A stretch of 38,520 nucleotides of DNA from Coleofasciculus sp. FACHB-1120 (lineage in GTDB: Bacteria; Cyanobacteriota; Cyanobacteriia; Cyanobacteriales; FACHB-T130): positions 1-38,520 of the forward strand of contig NZ_JACJTV010000043.1 of NCBI RefSeq assembly GCF_014698845.1. Direction: 5' to 3'. The position numbers and the translations under genes are program-made. Below are positions 1 to 7,362 of this stretch, in pieces. Below the pieces are notes generated by a model. That model saw nothing but the letters and a program-made list of their open reading frames with translations. It ran no database searches and was not told the origin of the DNA. How positions within the stretch are numbered: the stretch's first letter is position 1; each line of letters opens with the position of its first letter.

Positions 1-68
1 TGATTCTGTTTACCTCGCTTTTTCCCATTCTTACGGATATGAGTGGAACCACACTCAGGACATTGCAT
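1..68 (-). CDS. IS1-type transposase InsA, N-terminal fragment cut by the window edge
   Basis: Reading leftward from the ATG at 68-66, the frame is open to the window edge. It encodes 22 residues beginning MQCPECGSTHIRKNGKK. The CPxCGS zinc-knuckle start followed by a basic KNG segment is the usual N terminus of IS1-family InsA proteins and related cyanobacterial transposases. It is not a copy of the complete IS1 element at the right end of the window, whose InsA starts MPACPTCASTHTVKNG, so two different elements are present. Only the N terminus is visible, so the family is probable rather than certain. Confidence 0.6.
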   Translation of the reverse strand, partial: MQCPECGSTHIRKNGKKRGKQN

Positions 69-161
69 CAAGAACAACCTCAATTCATACTTCTATTCTG
101 CAACGCCGAAATGTTAATCATGCTGCATCTCTTGCCTCAAAACATTGCTGTATCAGTTCAT

Positions 162-200
162 CAATGTGTTCAAGCAATGTGTTCAAGCAATGCGTTCAAA
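162..200. repeat. Three tandem copies of a 13-bp unit
   Basis: CAATGTGTTCAAG occurs at 162-174 and 175-187. A third copy with two changes lies at 188-200. The array is in the gap between the left transposase fragment and the 3' end of the next gene. No function is evident; it looks like a slippage product. Confidence 0.85.
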
Positions 201-205
201 TTGCA

Positions 206-685
206 TTAGTTTTCCTGTACTTTTTCATGACTTAATTGGGTTCCTTGGGGTTGAAATTCTGCCCAGCGTCGTTGCACCTGCTCGTAACAGTCGGAGGGGG
301 AAATTGCCAGGTTTTGCAGTAGATTGATATTGATTGCGCCGTTGCCGATGACCAGAACCACGATCGCCTGAGTCGGGTCATAGGTAGCGATCGCTCTTAA
401 TAACGGGGTGACTGCCTCTGGCGATTGTTTGAGCGCGTGCAGATATTTGTGCAGATACTCTGCTACCTGTGCTTCAGGGATGAATGCTCGATCGAAGGTT
501 ACAGTATCGAGGCTCCAATCAATGGTGGGAGGAATAGCATCCACAACATCACAAACCACCATTCCTCGTCCCTCATTCTTGTAGCCCATCCAGGCAGTAT
601 ATCCAAGGAGCAAAATATTTTGATGAATAAATCGGTTCTGCCAATAGCCAGAGTATCCTTGCCAGAGATCATTGGATAGTCGCAT
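206..685 (-). CDS. Conserved hypothetical protein (159 aa)
   Basis: I do not recognise a named family. The 159-residue protein has no signal peptide or clear membrane span. It has an aromatic N terminus (WQGYSGYWQNRF), a middle with VAEYLHKYLHALKQSPEAVTP that looks helical, and a hydrophobic strand AIVVLVIGNG near residue 110. Its ATG at 685-683 overlaps the end of the upstream 69-residue gene by 17 bp in another frame, which suggests translational coupling as the last gene of the desaturase/methyltransferase operon. Composition and codon use look like the neighbours. It is probably a real gene of unknown function. Confidence 0.6.
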   Translation of the reverse strand: MRLSNDLWQGYSGYWQNRFIHQNILLLGYTAWMGYKNEGRGMVVCDVVDAIPPTIDWSLDTVTFDRAFIPEAQVAEYLHKYLHALKQSPEAVTPLLRAIATYDPTQAIVVLVIGNGAININLLQNLAISPSDCYEQVQRRWAEFQPQGTQLSHEKVQEN

Positions 686-878
686 CAGCTTCCTCCCGAA
701 GTACCTTTGCTGCTTCTACCCTGTGCTTTAAGGCAGGAATCACTTCTTCCCAGCAAAAGGCTTCCAACGCCTTTTTACCAATCCGATGTTTATCAATCCG
801 ATGTTTATCAATCCGGTGTTTACCAATCCGATGTTTAGCAATCTGGGGGTATCCCAGCGTTGCAGTTAAAATACTCAT
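669..878 (-). CDS. Small protein with KHRI(G/D) pentapeptide repeats (69 aa)
   Basis: The ATG at 878 is preceded by AAGGAA at good spacing, so translation is credible. The N terminus, MSILTATLGYPQIA, is followed by four near-identical basic pentapeptides (KHRIG, KHRID, KHRID, KHRIG) encoded by a 15-bp tandem repeat. After these comes a helical, acidic-basic C-terminal segment (ALEAFCWEEVIPALKHRVEA). The gene starts 25 bp after the methyltransferase stop and overlaps the following gene by 17 bp, so it belongs to the same transcript. The function is unknown. The repeats look like a recent expansion inside an otherwise ordinary small helical protein. Confidence 0.55.
   Translation of the reverse strand: MSILTATLGYPQIAKHRIGKHRIDKHRIDKHRIGKKALEAFCWEEVIPALKHRVEAAKVLREEADATIQ
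781..840. repeat. Four in-frame copies of a 15-bp coding repeat
   Basis: Units of 15 bp related to ATCCGATGTTTATCA lie at 781-795, 796-810, 811-825 and 826-840. The first two are identical and the others differ at one or two bases. On the minus strand they encode the KHRI(G/D) repeats of the 69-residue protein. Because the unit is a multiple of three, copy-number change would not break the frame. Confidence 0.9.
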
Positions 879-903
879 TGTTTCCTTTCTAAAATGTCAA
901 AAA

Positions 904-1890
904 TTAACCTTGGGTAACTTCGGTAAGTGTAGTTTCTGTCAATGGTGATAATGAGTGCCTTCGGACTGCACGAAACATCCCAAATCGGCAAAGTCCGGTG
1001 CCAAATGCCAGCCGCATCAGCAAAATCGTGGGAACTTCTCGCACAGACTTGATGAAGCCAGAAACTCCGTACTTCATCCATCCCTGTGGGTGAACGATAC
1101 CCTGCCAAATCGTATCGAGCCAGGATGGTAGAGTCTGTTCTGTCCAGTCTGCGGCGATCGCGTCTCCCTCAACGAATCCTGTTGCCTCTAAAAGCTCGGT
1201 AAACCCTTCAATGCTGGCAAATGCGGGATGTGACCACTGATCGAGCAGTTGCTGCATTACGGGTTTTTCCCAAAAATTCAGCGGCTTTTGTCGGTCGTCT
1301 CGCTGATTCCAGTCAGCAACCACTAGCACGCCACCGGGTTTGATTACCCGCATTAACTCTTTAGCAAAAACCGCTTTGTCGGGCATATGGGGACCCGCTT
1401 CGATTGACCAGACAACATCAAAACTGGCATCTGGGAACGACAGTGCCATCGCATCATCAACTTGAAACTGCACATTCAGGTCTTTGGGAGTAAGTTCCTG
1501 GGCGCGTTTGACCTGTTGAGGGCTGATGGTAATTCCGGTGACATCAAACTTATAGTCCTTTGCCAGAATGCGGCTACTACCACCAATCCCACAGCCCACA
1601 TCTAAGACAGTAGTGCCAGCAGGTCGCCGATCTAAACCACCCCAACGCACCATTTCATGGATAAAGTCTTCCTTTGCTTTGAGAAAATCCTTACGCTGTG
1701 GAGGAGAGCCATAGTGTCCCAGATGAATGTGTTCGCCCCAATAAAACTCTAAAATGCCGTCTTCTGTCCATTGATCGTAGGACTGAGCCACAGAATCAGC
1801 AGATTGATACCGACGAGCAGTGAGAAGATAGAATGCAAACCCTACGATCAGCAGTGTAAGGGGAATACCAAGTAGAAAAATTGAATTCAT
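904..1890 (-). CDS. 2-methyl-6-phytyl-1,4-benzoquinol (MPBQ/MSBQ) methyltransferase
   Basis: This SAM-dependent enzyme methylates 2-methyl-6-phytyl-benzoquinol in tocopherol synthesis and the solanesyl analogue in plastoquinone synthesis, acting at membranes. The 328-residue protein matches my memory of Synechocystis Sll0418 closely along its whole length. It has an N-terminal membrane anchor (residues about 5-23), then QSADSVAQSYDQWTEDGILE, WGEHIHLGHYG, the SAM motif VLDVGCGIGGSSR near residue 95, the post-I motif GITISPQQVKRA, and VWSIEAGPHMPDKAVF. The C terminus IKSVREVPTILLMRLAFG is also shared. It lies 35 bp downstream of the desaturase on the same strand, so the two are probably co-transcribed. 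Sll0418 is a much better match than the gamma-tocopherol methyltransferase Slr0089. Confidence 0.92.
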   Translation of the reverse strand: MNSIFLLGIPLTLLIVGFAFYLLTARRYQSADSVAQSYDQWTEDGILEFYWGEHIHLGHYGSPPQRKDFLKAKEDFIHEMVRWGGLDRRPAGTTVLDVGCGIGGSSRILAKDYKFDVTGITISPQQVKRAQELTPKDLNVQFQVDDAMALSFPDASFDVVWSIEAGPHMPDKAVFAKELMRVIKPGGVLVVADWNQRDDRQKPLNFWEKPVMQQLLDQWSHPAFASIEGFTELLEATGFVEGDAIAADWTEQTLPSWLDTIWQGIVHPQGWMKYGVSGFIKSVREVPTILLMRLAFGTGLCRFGMFRAVRRHSLSPLTETTLTEVTQG

Positions 1891-1925
1891 CAGAATTAAG
1901 CCTCAACATTTTTGATCATCTTTGA

Positions 1926-3056
1926 TCATCGTTTTCCCCCTCTCAGTTCTGTCTCTAAAGCGATGGATTGGCTTGCTTGACGAAAGGATGCAATCGAGAC
2001 AAGGTAATTGGTGGCAGAATCCCACAGGATAAATTTGGAGCAACCAACCATATCGCCGAGCCGAATCGTTTTTGCTTTTGAGAGGAGGTGAATATTTTCA
2101 TGATGACAAGCTTTGAGATTGTAATTAGGGATTCGTTCAGAAAGATGATGAATGTTATGGTAGCCGATGTCTGCGGTAAACCACTTCAGAATTGTCGGCA
2201 ACTCTAGATAACTGCTGCCCTCAATCGCTCCTAGCAAATAGTCCCAACCTTCTGTCTTGTGAGCATAAGCGCCATCAAAAATGTGCTGCACAAAGAAGAC
2301 CCAGATGAAGATTGCCGCCGAAAGCGTTAGCGCGATCGCATAAACGCTAAAAAAGAACCGAAAACCAAGTAGATAGCCCAGAAAAATGCAGCCGCCGATT
2401 ACACAAATATTATTGAAGAGTAGATCCCAGAACTCAGTCGCTGTATACCAGTGCTTAGACTTATGTGAAGAGAAGATTTCCGGTAAACCCATACCAGGCT
2501 TTGTTCGCCAGCAAGTCAACAAATGACTCATGAAATCATAAGCCCCAGCGATTAGGGCAAGTCTGGGCTTAATCGCGAGGTAGAAAAAGCCTCCAGGGAA
2601 AGCCATTAAGGGATGTCGCAGTAATTCATAGAGTCTTTGGTCAAATGAATTGAGTTTAGAAAACTCTTCTGTAGAGAGAAAATCCGCAACACCACGGTAC
2701 TGCTCCCAATTCCCGTTGGTTTTGTGATGGTAGGAATGGTCTCTTGACCAACCGTACTGAGGCATGGCGTTAATCACACCCAACACAAAACCAATGACCC
2801 GATTGACCCGTTTTGAGCGAAAAAGTGAATAATGTCCGCAATCATGCATCAAAGAAAAACAGCGGAGTGAAAAGAGAACGATCAGAACGATAATAGGTGG
2901 TAGTAACCATAAGGAAATAGCAGTGGCTTTGACAGCTAAAACCCATAAAAGAACATAAGGAACAACTGTATTGAGGATTTGATAAGTTGCTCGTAAGTCG
3001 TTACTCTTCATGTAGGGAGTAAGGACAAAATCTGACTTTTTAATCGTGGTTTCCAT
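1926..3056 (-). CDS. Membrane fatty acid desaturase
   Basis: This 376-residue di-iron membrane desaturase would introduce a double bond into acyl chains. The three histidine boxes are intact: HDCGH near residue 71, HSYHH near 107 and HNIHH near 300. An extra upstream His (QHIFDGAYAH) lies near residue 257. Hydrophobic spans at about 32-65, 205-250 and between the boxes fit four transmembrane helices. The sequence differs clearly from the standard cyanobacterial DesA, DesB, DesC and DesD proteins as I remember them and looks more like a general bacterial acyl desaturase, so regiospecificity cannot be given. It is the first gene of a minus-strand run with the MPBQ methyltransferase. Confidence 0.88.
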   Translation of the reverse strand: METTIKKSDFVLTPYMKSNDLRATYQILNTVVPYVLLWVLAVKATAISLWLLPPIIVLIVLFSLRCFSLMHDCGHYSLFRSKRVNRVIGFVLGVINAMPQYGWSRDHSYHHKTNGNWEQYRGVADFLSTEEFSKLNSFDQRLYELLRHPLMAFPGGFFYLAIKPRLALIAGAYDFMSHLLTCWRTKPGMGLPEIFSSHKSKHWYTATEFWDLLFNNICVIGGCIFLGYLLGFRFFFSVYAIALTLSAAIFIWVFFVQHIFDGAYAHKTEGWDYLLGAIEGSSYLELPTILKWFTADIGYHNIHHLSERIPNYNLKACHHENIHLLSKAKTIRLGDMVGCSKFILWDSATNYLVSIASFRQASQSIALETELRGGKR

Positions 3057-3264
3057 TTAGTAAATGCGCTTTTGTGAACAACTTTGAAACAATCAGTCAA
3101 ACCGATTCCTCAAGTCCCTACGGAAATTCCCTAAGGACGAGAGGCTGCCGTTCGTGCAACGTTGCGAGGCAAATGATTTAAATCAGATGACGAATTCAAA
3201 TCAGATGGCTACACGTTTAATGAGCAATTGATGATGTGCTGGGTTTCTCCACCTGAATGAGCAG

Positions 3265-3304
3265 TCAGCGCCATCAGCGGAGAGTACGCCGCTGATGGCG
3301 CTGA
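3265..3304. repeat. Perfect 16-bp inverted repeat over the stop of the cobalamin-controlled gene
   Basis: Positions 3265-3280 (TCAGCGCCATCAGCGG) pair perfectly with 3289-3304, leaving an 8-nt loop. The repeat covers the stop codon (3274-3276) and the last codons of the minus-strand membrane protein, encoding part of its HQRHQRRTLR tail. There is no T-tract on either side. It may stabilise the 3' end or act as a Rho-independent-like stop without a U-run, or be an inserted palindrome. Confidence 0.85.
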
Positions 3305-3819
3305 TGGTTCAGTACAAAGACTGTGTAGAGAGCAAAAAGCGCGATCGCCCAAACCACTTCTCGCCCAAAAATCCTTAGGAACACCTCAGCCGTTAAACCG
3401 TGCATTTCCACCCATTGATTGACCAGCAGAGTGCCGCTTTGATATACGGTAAAACCCAGCAACAGCGCCATTCCCAGCCATAGGCTTTGTCCTAGCCAAC
3501 TGCGGTGGCTAAACTTCGGCTGTATTGAGGCGATCAAGGCAACTGCAATAGTCCCCATTCCCATCGATACGCCCCACAAAAGCGCGATCGCATTCAGAGG
3601 ATAGTTCCGAATGGTGAAACCGTAAAATTGGTTAACCCACCAGATTAACAAAGCAGAAACAACCGCTTGTCTCCGGCTAAGGGTAATTCCCGCCACTGTT
3701 GCCAAACTAACCAACGGTGCATGAGGAGAGATGAGACAACTTGCACTACCAATGGCAAGCAAGCAATATTGCCACTGCTTGCTCGCGGCTACAGCTTGAC
3801 ACCCCACTTCCCAATCCAA
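3274..3819 (-). CDS. Cobalamin-riboswitch-controlled membrane protein, possibly frameshifted at its start
   Basis: The frame encodes a polytopic membrane protein of about 181 residues with hydrophobic stretches near 18-40, 45-65, 75-95, 112-130 and 150-170. I do not recognise the family. A cobalamin riboswitch directly upstream implies B12 repression and suggests a role in cobalt or corrinoid uptake, or as a B12-independent substitute. That role is inference. The only start in this frame is a TTG at 3819 with no ribosome site. A strong GAGG site and ATG lie just upstream (ATG 3841-3839) but in another frame, which stops after 31 codons. Removing one base from the AAAA or TTTTTT run between them would give a natural N terminus, MSK(A/S)FFALDWEVG. 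Confidence 0.6.
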   Translation of the reverse strand: MDWEVGCQAVAASKQWQYCLLAIGSASCLISPHAPLVSLATVAGITLSRRQAVVSALLIWWVNQFYGFTIRNYPLNAIALLWGVSMGMGTIAVALIASIQPKFSHRSWLGQSLWLGMALLLGFTVYQSGTLLVNQWVEMHGLTAEVFLRIFGREVVWAIALFALYTVFVLNHQRHQRRTLR

Positions 3820-3841
3820 CGCGAAAAAAGCTTTTAGACAT

Positions 3842-3860
3842 TATCTGTACCTCGCAGATA
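3842..3860 (-). promoter_or_regulatory. Hairpin presenting the ribosome binding site in its loop
   Basis: On the minus strand TATCTG and CAGATA form a 6-bp stem around a 7-nt loop that contains GAGG. The GAGG is 8 nt from the ATG at 3841. It sits between the cobalamin aptamer and the start codon, where a translational expression platform would be expected. Control through the accessibility of this loop is inference. Confidence 0.5.
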
Positions 3861-3867
3861 GAAGTAA

Positions 3868-3996
3868 GTATGAACAACGATCGGCGGGCATTCTGACTCA
3901 GAAAGCGAACTGCTTTCATTACAGTTGCGGGACAGCGCCAGATTTACACTGGACTTTCCCCCTTGCGTTTGATGGCTGCTCCCCATCAGAACCGAT
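3868..3996 (-). promoter_or_regulatory. Cobalamin riboswitch aptamer
   Basis: The minus strand carries the conserved core: AGTCCAGTGTAAATCTGG followed by CGCTGTCCCGCAACTGTAAT (about 3917-3955). A B12-box-like segment, GTCAGAATGCCCGCC, lies at 3897-3883. A 5' helix region with GATGG/CCATC complementarity lies at about 3971-3993. In this class adenosylcobalamin or another cobalamin binding normally reduces expression of the downstream gene, here the membrane protein ending at 3274. The outer boundaries are approximate because the P1 stem was not folded by computer. Confidence 0.88.
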
Positions 3997-4020
3997 ATCT
4001 CATTAAAGAGTAGCATGACC

Positions 4021-4375
4021 TGAGAAGAGCCGCAAAATCATGACGGTTCTATGGATGAGGGACGGAAAATGTGGATGAATCGCTAACATGGGTTGACTTC
4101 AAGCAGCCGTAACGTAGGCTTTCCCAGCTTGGGACTCCTCAACCGACAGAAGGCGATCTCTTAAATATTTACCTTTTGCTCCAGCATGACTGGAACTTAT
4201 GGAACGATGTTAAACAGCCTCAGCTTGTGTAGATTTTATTGAAGATTTTTGTCGAGTAGATAAAAGAAACGCTTCTCAAGAGGCAGGTAATTGCTCCTAA
4301 TCCAAATTAAGGCGACACCAATTCTGAATAATTAATCTGATTTGATATCAGTTAAATTTCGTATTAATTTCGCAT
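4021..4375. other. Intergenic stretch with no identified feature
   Basis: No coding frame, strong palindrome or recognisable RNA was found. It presumably holds the promoter of the cobalamin riboswitch transcript (reading left) and the 3' end of the Tat-type gene. Confidence 0.5.
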
Positions 4376-4945
4376 TCAAGTAGATAAATTAAAATATTCA
4401 ACCGGCAAATTTTTAACTATAAAACTAATTGCTGTTGGTACATCATTAACAACTGCAATAATCTGTTGATAATTACTAGGAGCCAATACTTCATACTGCC
4501 CCTTTCCGGTGGGTACAGCAGCAGGGCAATCATACCAAAATGGCGCTTCAGTATATCTGCTGAAACCTAGACAATAATGGCTGGTATACGGATAAAGTTG
4601 ACCCAGCACTGAGTGTTTTCTGGCAGTTTGAATAAGATTAACTAAATCGTACACAGAACGGTGTGACTCAACCATGCGGGTTCGGATGATGGGTGGCATT
4701 TGATTGTTTTCCCAGGTTTGCTCTGTATATTGCCAGCGCTGCTCGTGTTTTTGCAAAATCTCTTGCCACCGCTGTTCAAGTTCCTGCCATTTATGTTCAA
4801 CATACTCATTCGTTGATGTTTTTGTAGAGATGGCACTGGTTGATGCTTGAGGCGTCTTGCTGCTAGCGCTAACGCTCAGTAACAAGAGGCTGCAAACAGT
4901 GGCTGAGCCATACACAATAAACTCCCGCCGATTGTATTTTTCCAC
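4376..4945 (-). CDS. Tat-type exported hypothetical protein (189 aa)
   Basis: The N terminus, MEKYNRREFIVYG, has a twin-arginine motif followed by a hydrophobic stretch (residues about 13-27) and an Ala-Ser rich region, which fits Tat export. Residues about 47-80 form a Trp/Glu/Gln-rich coiled-coil segment with repeated W-Q/E spacing (HKWQELEQRWQEILQ). The C-terminal part (about 100-189) has several Tyr, Pro and Cys residues (SHYCLGF, FWYDCPAAVP). I do not recognise the family. It lies 57 bp downstream of the MuiA-like gene on the same strand and may share its transcript. Confidence 0.65.
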   Translation of the reverse strand: MEKYNRREFIVYGSATVCSLLLLSVSASSKTPQASTSAISTKTSTNEYVEHKWQELEQRWQEILQKHEQRWQYTEQTWENNQMPPIIRTRMVESHRSVYDLVNLIQTARKHSVLGQLYPYTSHYCLGFSRYTEAPFWYDCPAAVPTGKGQYEVLAPSNYQQIIAVVNDVPTAISFIVKNLPVEYFNLST

Positions 4946-5002
4946 GGTACAACTTACTCTCTTTAGGCTATATATTTAGTAAGCCCAAATCTTCGATTAA
5001 AA

Positions 5003-7240
5003 TTACGATTCCCGCCGATTCCCCCCAATCAATTCGCTGTCTACAAAAGTTTTAATAATGTAATCAACTGATAGGGTGGTTTCCTCTTTGGCGGGGACTT
5101 CGACTTGCCAGCGATAACCGCCTTTGATGGGGGAGTTACGTTCTTGTTGTTCGTATTTTTCCCAAGGTGGCGAGACGCGATCGCAATGGATATCTACTTT
5201 GGCTCCTTCTTGGGGAATGGGGAGTCTTTCCCGTACTTCAATTTTGGCAACTCTTGGTAGATAGTTGTTAATATCGATTTTAATTTTGTGGCGCAGTTCG
5301 TTGAATGAGACGATGGTTTCGCCGGAACGAACTTCTTCATAAACGGTGTTTCGAGAAACTTTGATGGCTTGTTCCACTCCTAGCCCTAATTCCATCTGTG
5401 CTTTTGGTGGAACTGTGGCAATATTTGTAGATAAGATGTATTCGCCATCGACGTAGACATCCGCAGGACCAGCGAGTAAAGGTGCTTGTAAGGGATTACG
5501 GAGTTGGGCAATTCTGAAGACGTTGGTATCTTCGCGGGGAACGACGATGTAACGCAAATCTATATCTGTACTGTTGCTAGTTAGCGCGACGGAGTGAAAT
5601 TGCACGTCAGAGGGGACATCAATTCGTCCATCGGCGCTGTAGGCGTAGTCGAAGGAACCTGCAACGTCTCGCACATGGATACCACCGGGAGGAAGCATCA
5701 TCCACAGGCATTTTTGGGCGTTATCAAAAGCCTCTTGCACTACCTGAATGACGTTGAAGGTGACAACAACTTTCTGCCGTTGGAGGATTTCTAGATATAT
5801 TTCCTCTCTTTGCTCTATTGTCAATTTACCGCGATGCGCTGGATCGTTTGCTGCGCCCATTCGCATGAGACCATATGCAAGTAAATCGGTTACAGAATTC
5901 TCATCTGTAGTATCCTCCAGGTTCTGCCTCCTTCGACGCTGGAGAGATTCCGGTGCTGCTGGTGGGGCAGCTGCCGATCGTTTCAATGCTTTGTGGGTCG
6001 CTAGTCGCTCTCCTAGGGAACGGGATTCTACTTGCGGTGCCAGTGATGCCTCCACATCCTCATAGTCTGCACAAGGCGCTGCTGCTGGCATAGCCATCGC
6101 CATACCATAACTGAGGTGCATTTCAGAGCGCTCCTGCGCCATCAGATCGGGTAAGGGTGGGACTGAAGGAGCGTTGTTTAAGAAATTCGCGATCGCGCTT
6201 TGTGACGACACAGCAGCTAAAGCGGCCTGTTCCTGCTCATCGTAGTCCTCAAAAAGAATCTCTGCACCAATTGGGGGACGACGCCAGCCTGATTTTCTCA
6301 TTGCTGGTTGCACTCGTCCTAGCCGCAATGAGGGCAATTCCGGCAACTCACACCAACCCATCGGTTCAGCAGTGGAAAGTTCCAATCTTACCCCCGTCCA
6401 ATCTTCACCTGTGCGCTGACAAATCAACGCCCTGACGGTAATGCTGGCACTAGATTCCGCACTATTTAGACGGCAAACATAAGTCGGTGTCCAACGCGCA
6501 CCGGGGACGAAATACTCAATCACTAAGCGTGAAAAACCTAACCCCTCTTCCCCCTTTTTAACAAGAGAAAGAGGGGAATTTTGACTTTGCTCTCCTACAA
6601 GGACAGGAGTAGAGGGAGTTAACTCTTCATAACTCAAACGGACAATGATCGTCTTGCGAAGCTCATTTGGTCTAGCATTTCTGGCGGTGGACGCAATCGC
6701 CTGCTTGTGTTGCAAATCGGCAAGATATTCCTGAGCAAGACGCAATTTTTCCAAATTTTCCCGCTTTTCCTGGATTCGGGCGCGGATTTGTTCGTCGCTG
6801 AAGTTTGCCAAGGCAAGTCTAGCGTTCATTGGCGAAGGCGGTGGCGCTTTCCCTGGTTCAGCTTCGGGGCGATTGGGTATTTTTAGATTATTGAGGATGG
6901 CGATCTCATTTTCGATGAGGGCGATCGCGTCCTCAATGCGTTGTACCTCAGCCGCCGCTGCACGCAATTCCTCATCAGGTGGTGGGTTTTGTGTCTCTTG
7001 CGGTGGAGGAACGGCTAAACCAATGCGAACATCTGAGGCAATGGGAGACGGGATTTGCGTCTCTACATCAACCCTCACCCGGACGCTGCTATCGTCTAGC
7101 GCCAGAGGCAATCCCGGTATCTCAACGTGTTCTGGCAGTTCCCCAGCGTTCAGCGGTAACTCAGCAATCCGAGTTACAGTGGCACCACCAGCGTAGACTT
7201 TAACTGTGTCAATCCGAGAAGCTAGTTCTTGCATCGCCAT
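5003..7240 (-). CDS. Mucoidy inhibitor MuiA family protein (DUF4140/DUF4139)
   Basis: At 745 residues this fits the MuiA family. Residues 1-60 form the DUF4140-like N-terminal strand region (DTVKVYAGGATVTRIAELPL). A coiled coil occupies about 90-185. The DUF4139 domain follows from about 235, with FVPGARWTPTYVCRL and GEDWTGVRLELSTAEP, which are typical family motifs. A low-complexity Ala/Pro/Ser linker lies at about 340-450 and the domain resumes from about 490 to the end. The name comes from a factor that suppresses mucoid colony type in enterobacteria; the biochemical role is unknown. No signal peptide is visible, so the product may be cytoplasmic. Confidence 0.85.
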   Translation of the reverse strand: MAMQELASRIDTVKVYAGGATVTRIAELPLNAGELPEHVEIPGLPLALDDSSVRVRVDVETQIPSPIASDVRIGLAVPPPQETQNPPPDEELRAAAAEVQRIEDAIALIENEIAILNNLKIPNRPEAEPGKAPPPSPMNARLALANFSDEQIRARIQEKRENLEKLRLAQEYLADLQHKQAIASTARNARPNELRKTIIVRLSYEELTPSTPVLVGEQSQNSPLSLVKKGEEGLGFSRLVIEYFVPGARWTPTYVCRLNSAESSASITVRALICQRTGEDWTGVRLELSTAEPMGWCELPELPSLRLGRVQPAMRKSGWRRPPIGAEILFEDYDEQEQAALAAVSSQSAIANFLNNAPSVPPLPDLMAQERSEMHLSYGMAMAMPAAAPCADYEDVEASLAPQVESRSLGERLATHKALKRSAAAPPAAPESLQRRRRQNLEDTTDENSVTDLLAYGLMRMGAANDPAHRGKLTIEQREEIYLEILQRQKVVVTFNVIQVVQEAFDNAQKCLWMMLPPGGIHVRDVAGSFDYAYSADGRIDVPSDVQFHSVALTSNSTDIDLRYIVVPREDTNVFRIAQLRNPLQAPLLAGPADVYVDGEYILSTNIATVPPKAQMELGLGVEQAIKVSRNTVYEEVRSGETIVSFNELRHKIKIDINNYLPRVAKIEVRERLPIPQEGAKVDIHCDRVSPPWEKYEQQERNSPIKGGYRWQVEVPAKEETTLSVDYIIKTFVDSELIGGNRRES

Positions 7241-7362
7241 GATATTCGCGCTGAGTTACTGCCTATAGATCCAGTAAGGCACAGGGGAAGAAGCGATCGC
7301 AAGTAACTCCCTTAAAAATTTAAAAATAAAAGATATACTTTAAACTTTTTGATTTTAGATTT

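Noticed and set aside
3834-4016. 60-codon minus-strand frame upstream of the membrane protein
   Set aside because: It coincides with the cobalamin riboswitch, whose conserved RNA core explains the sequence.
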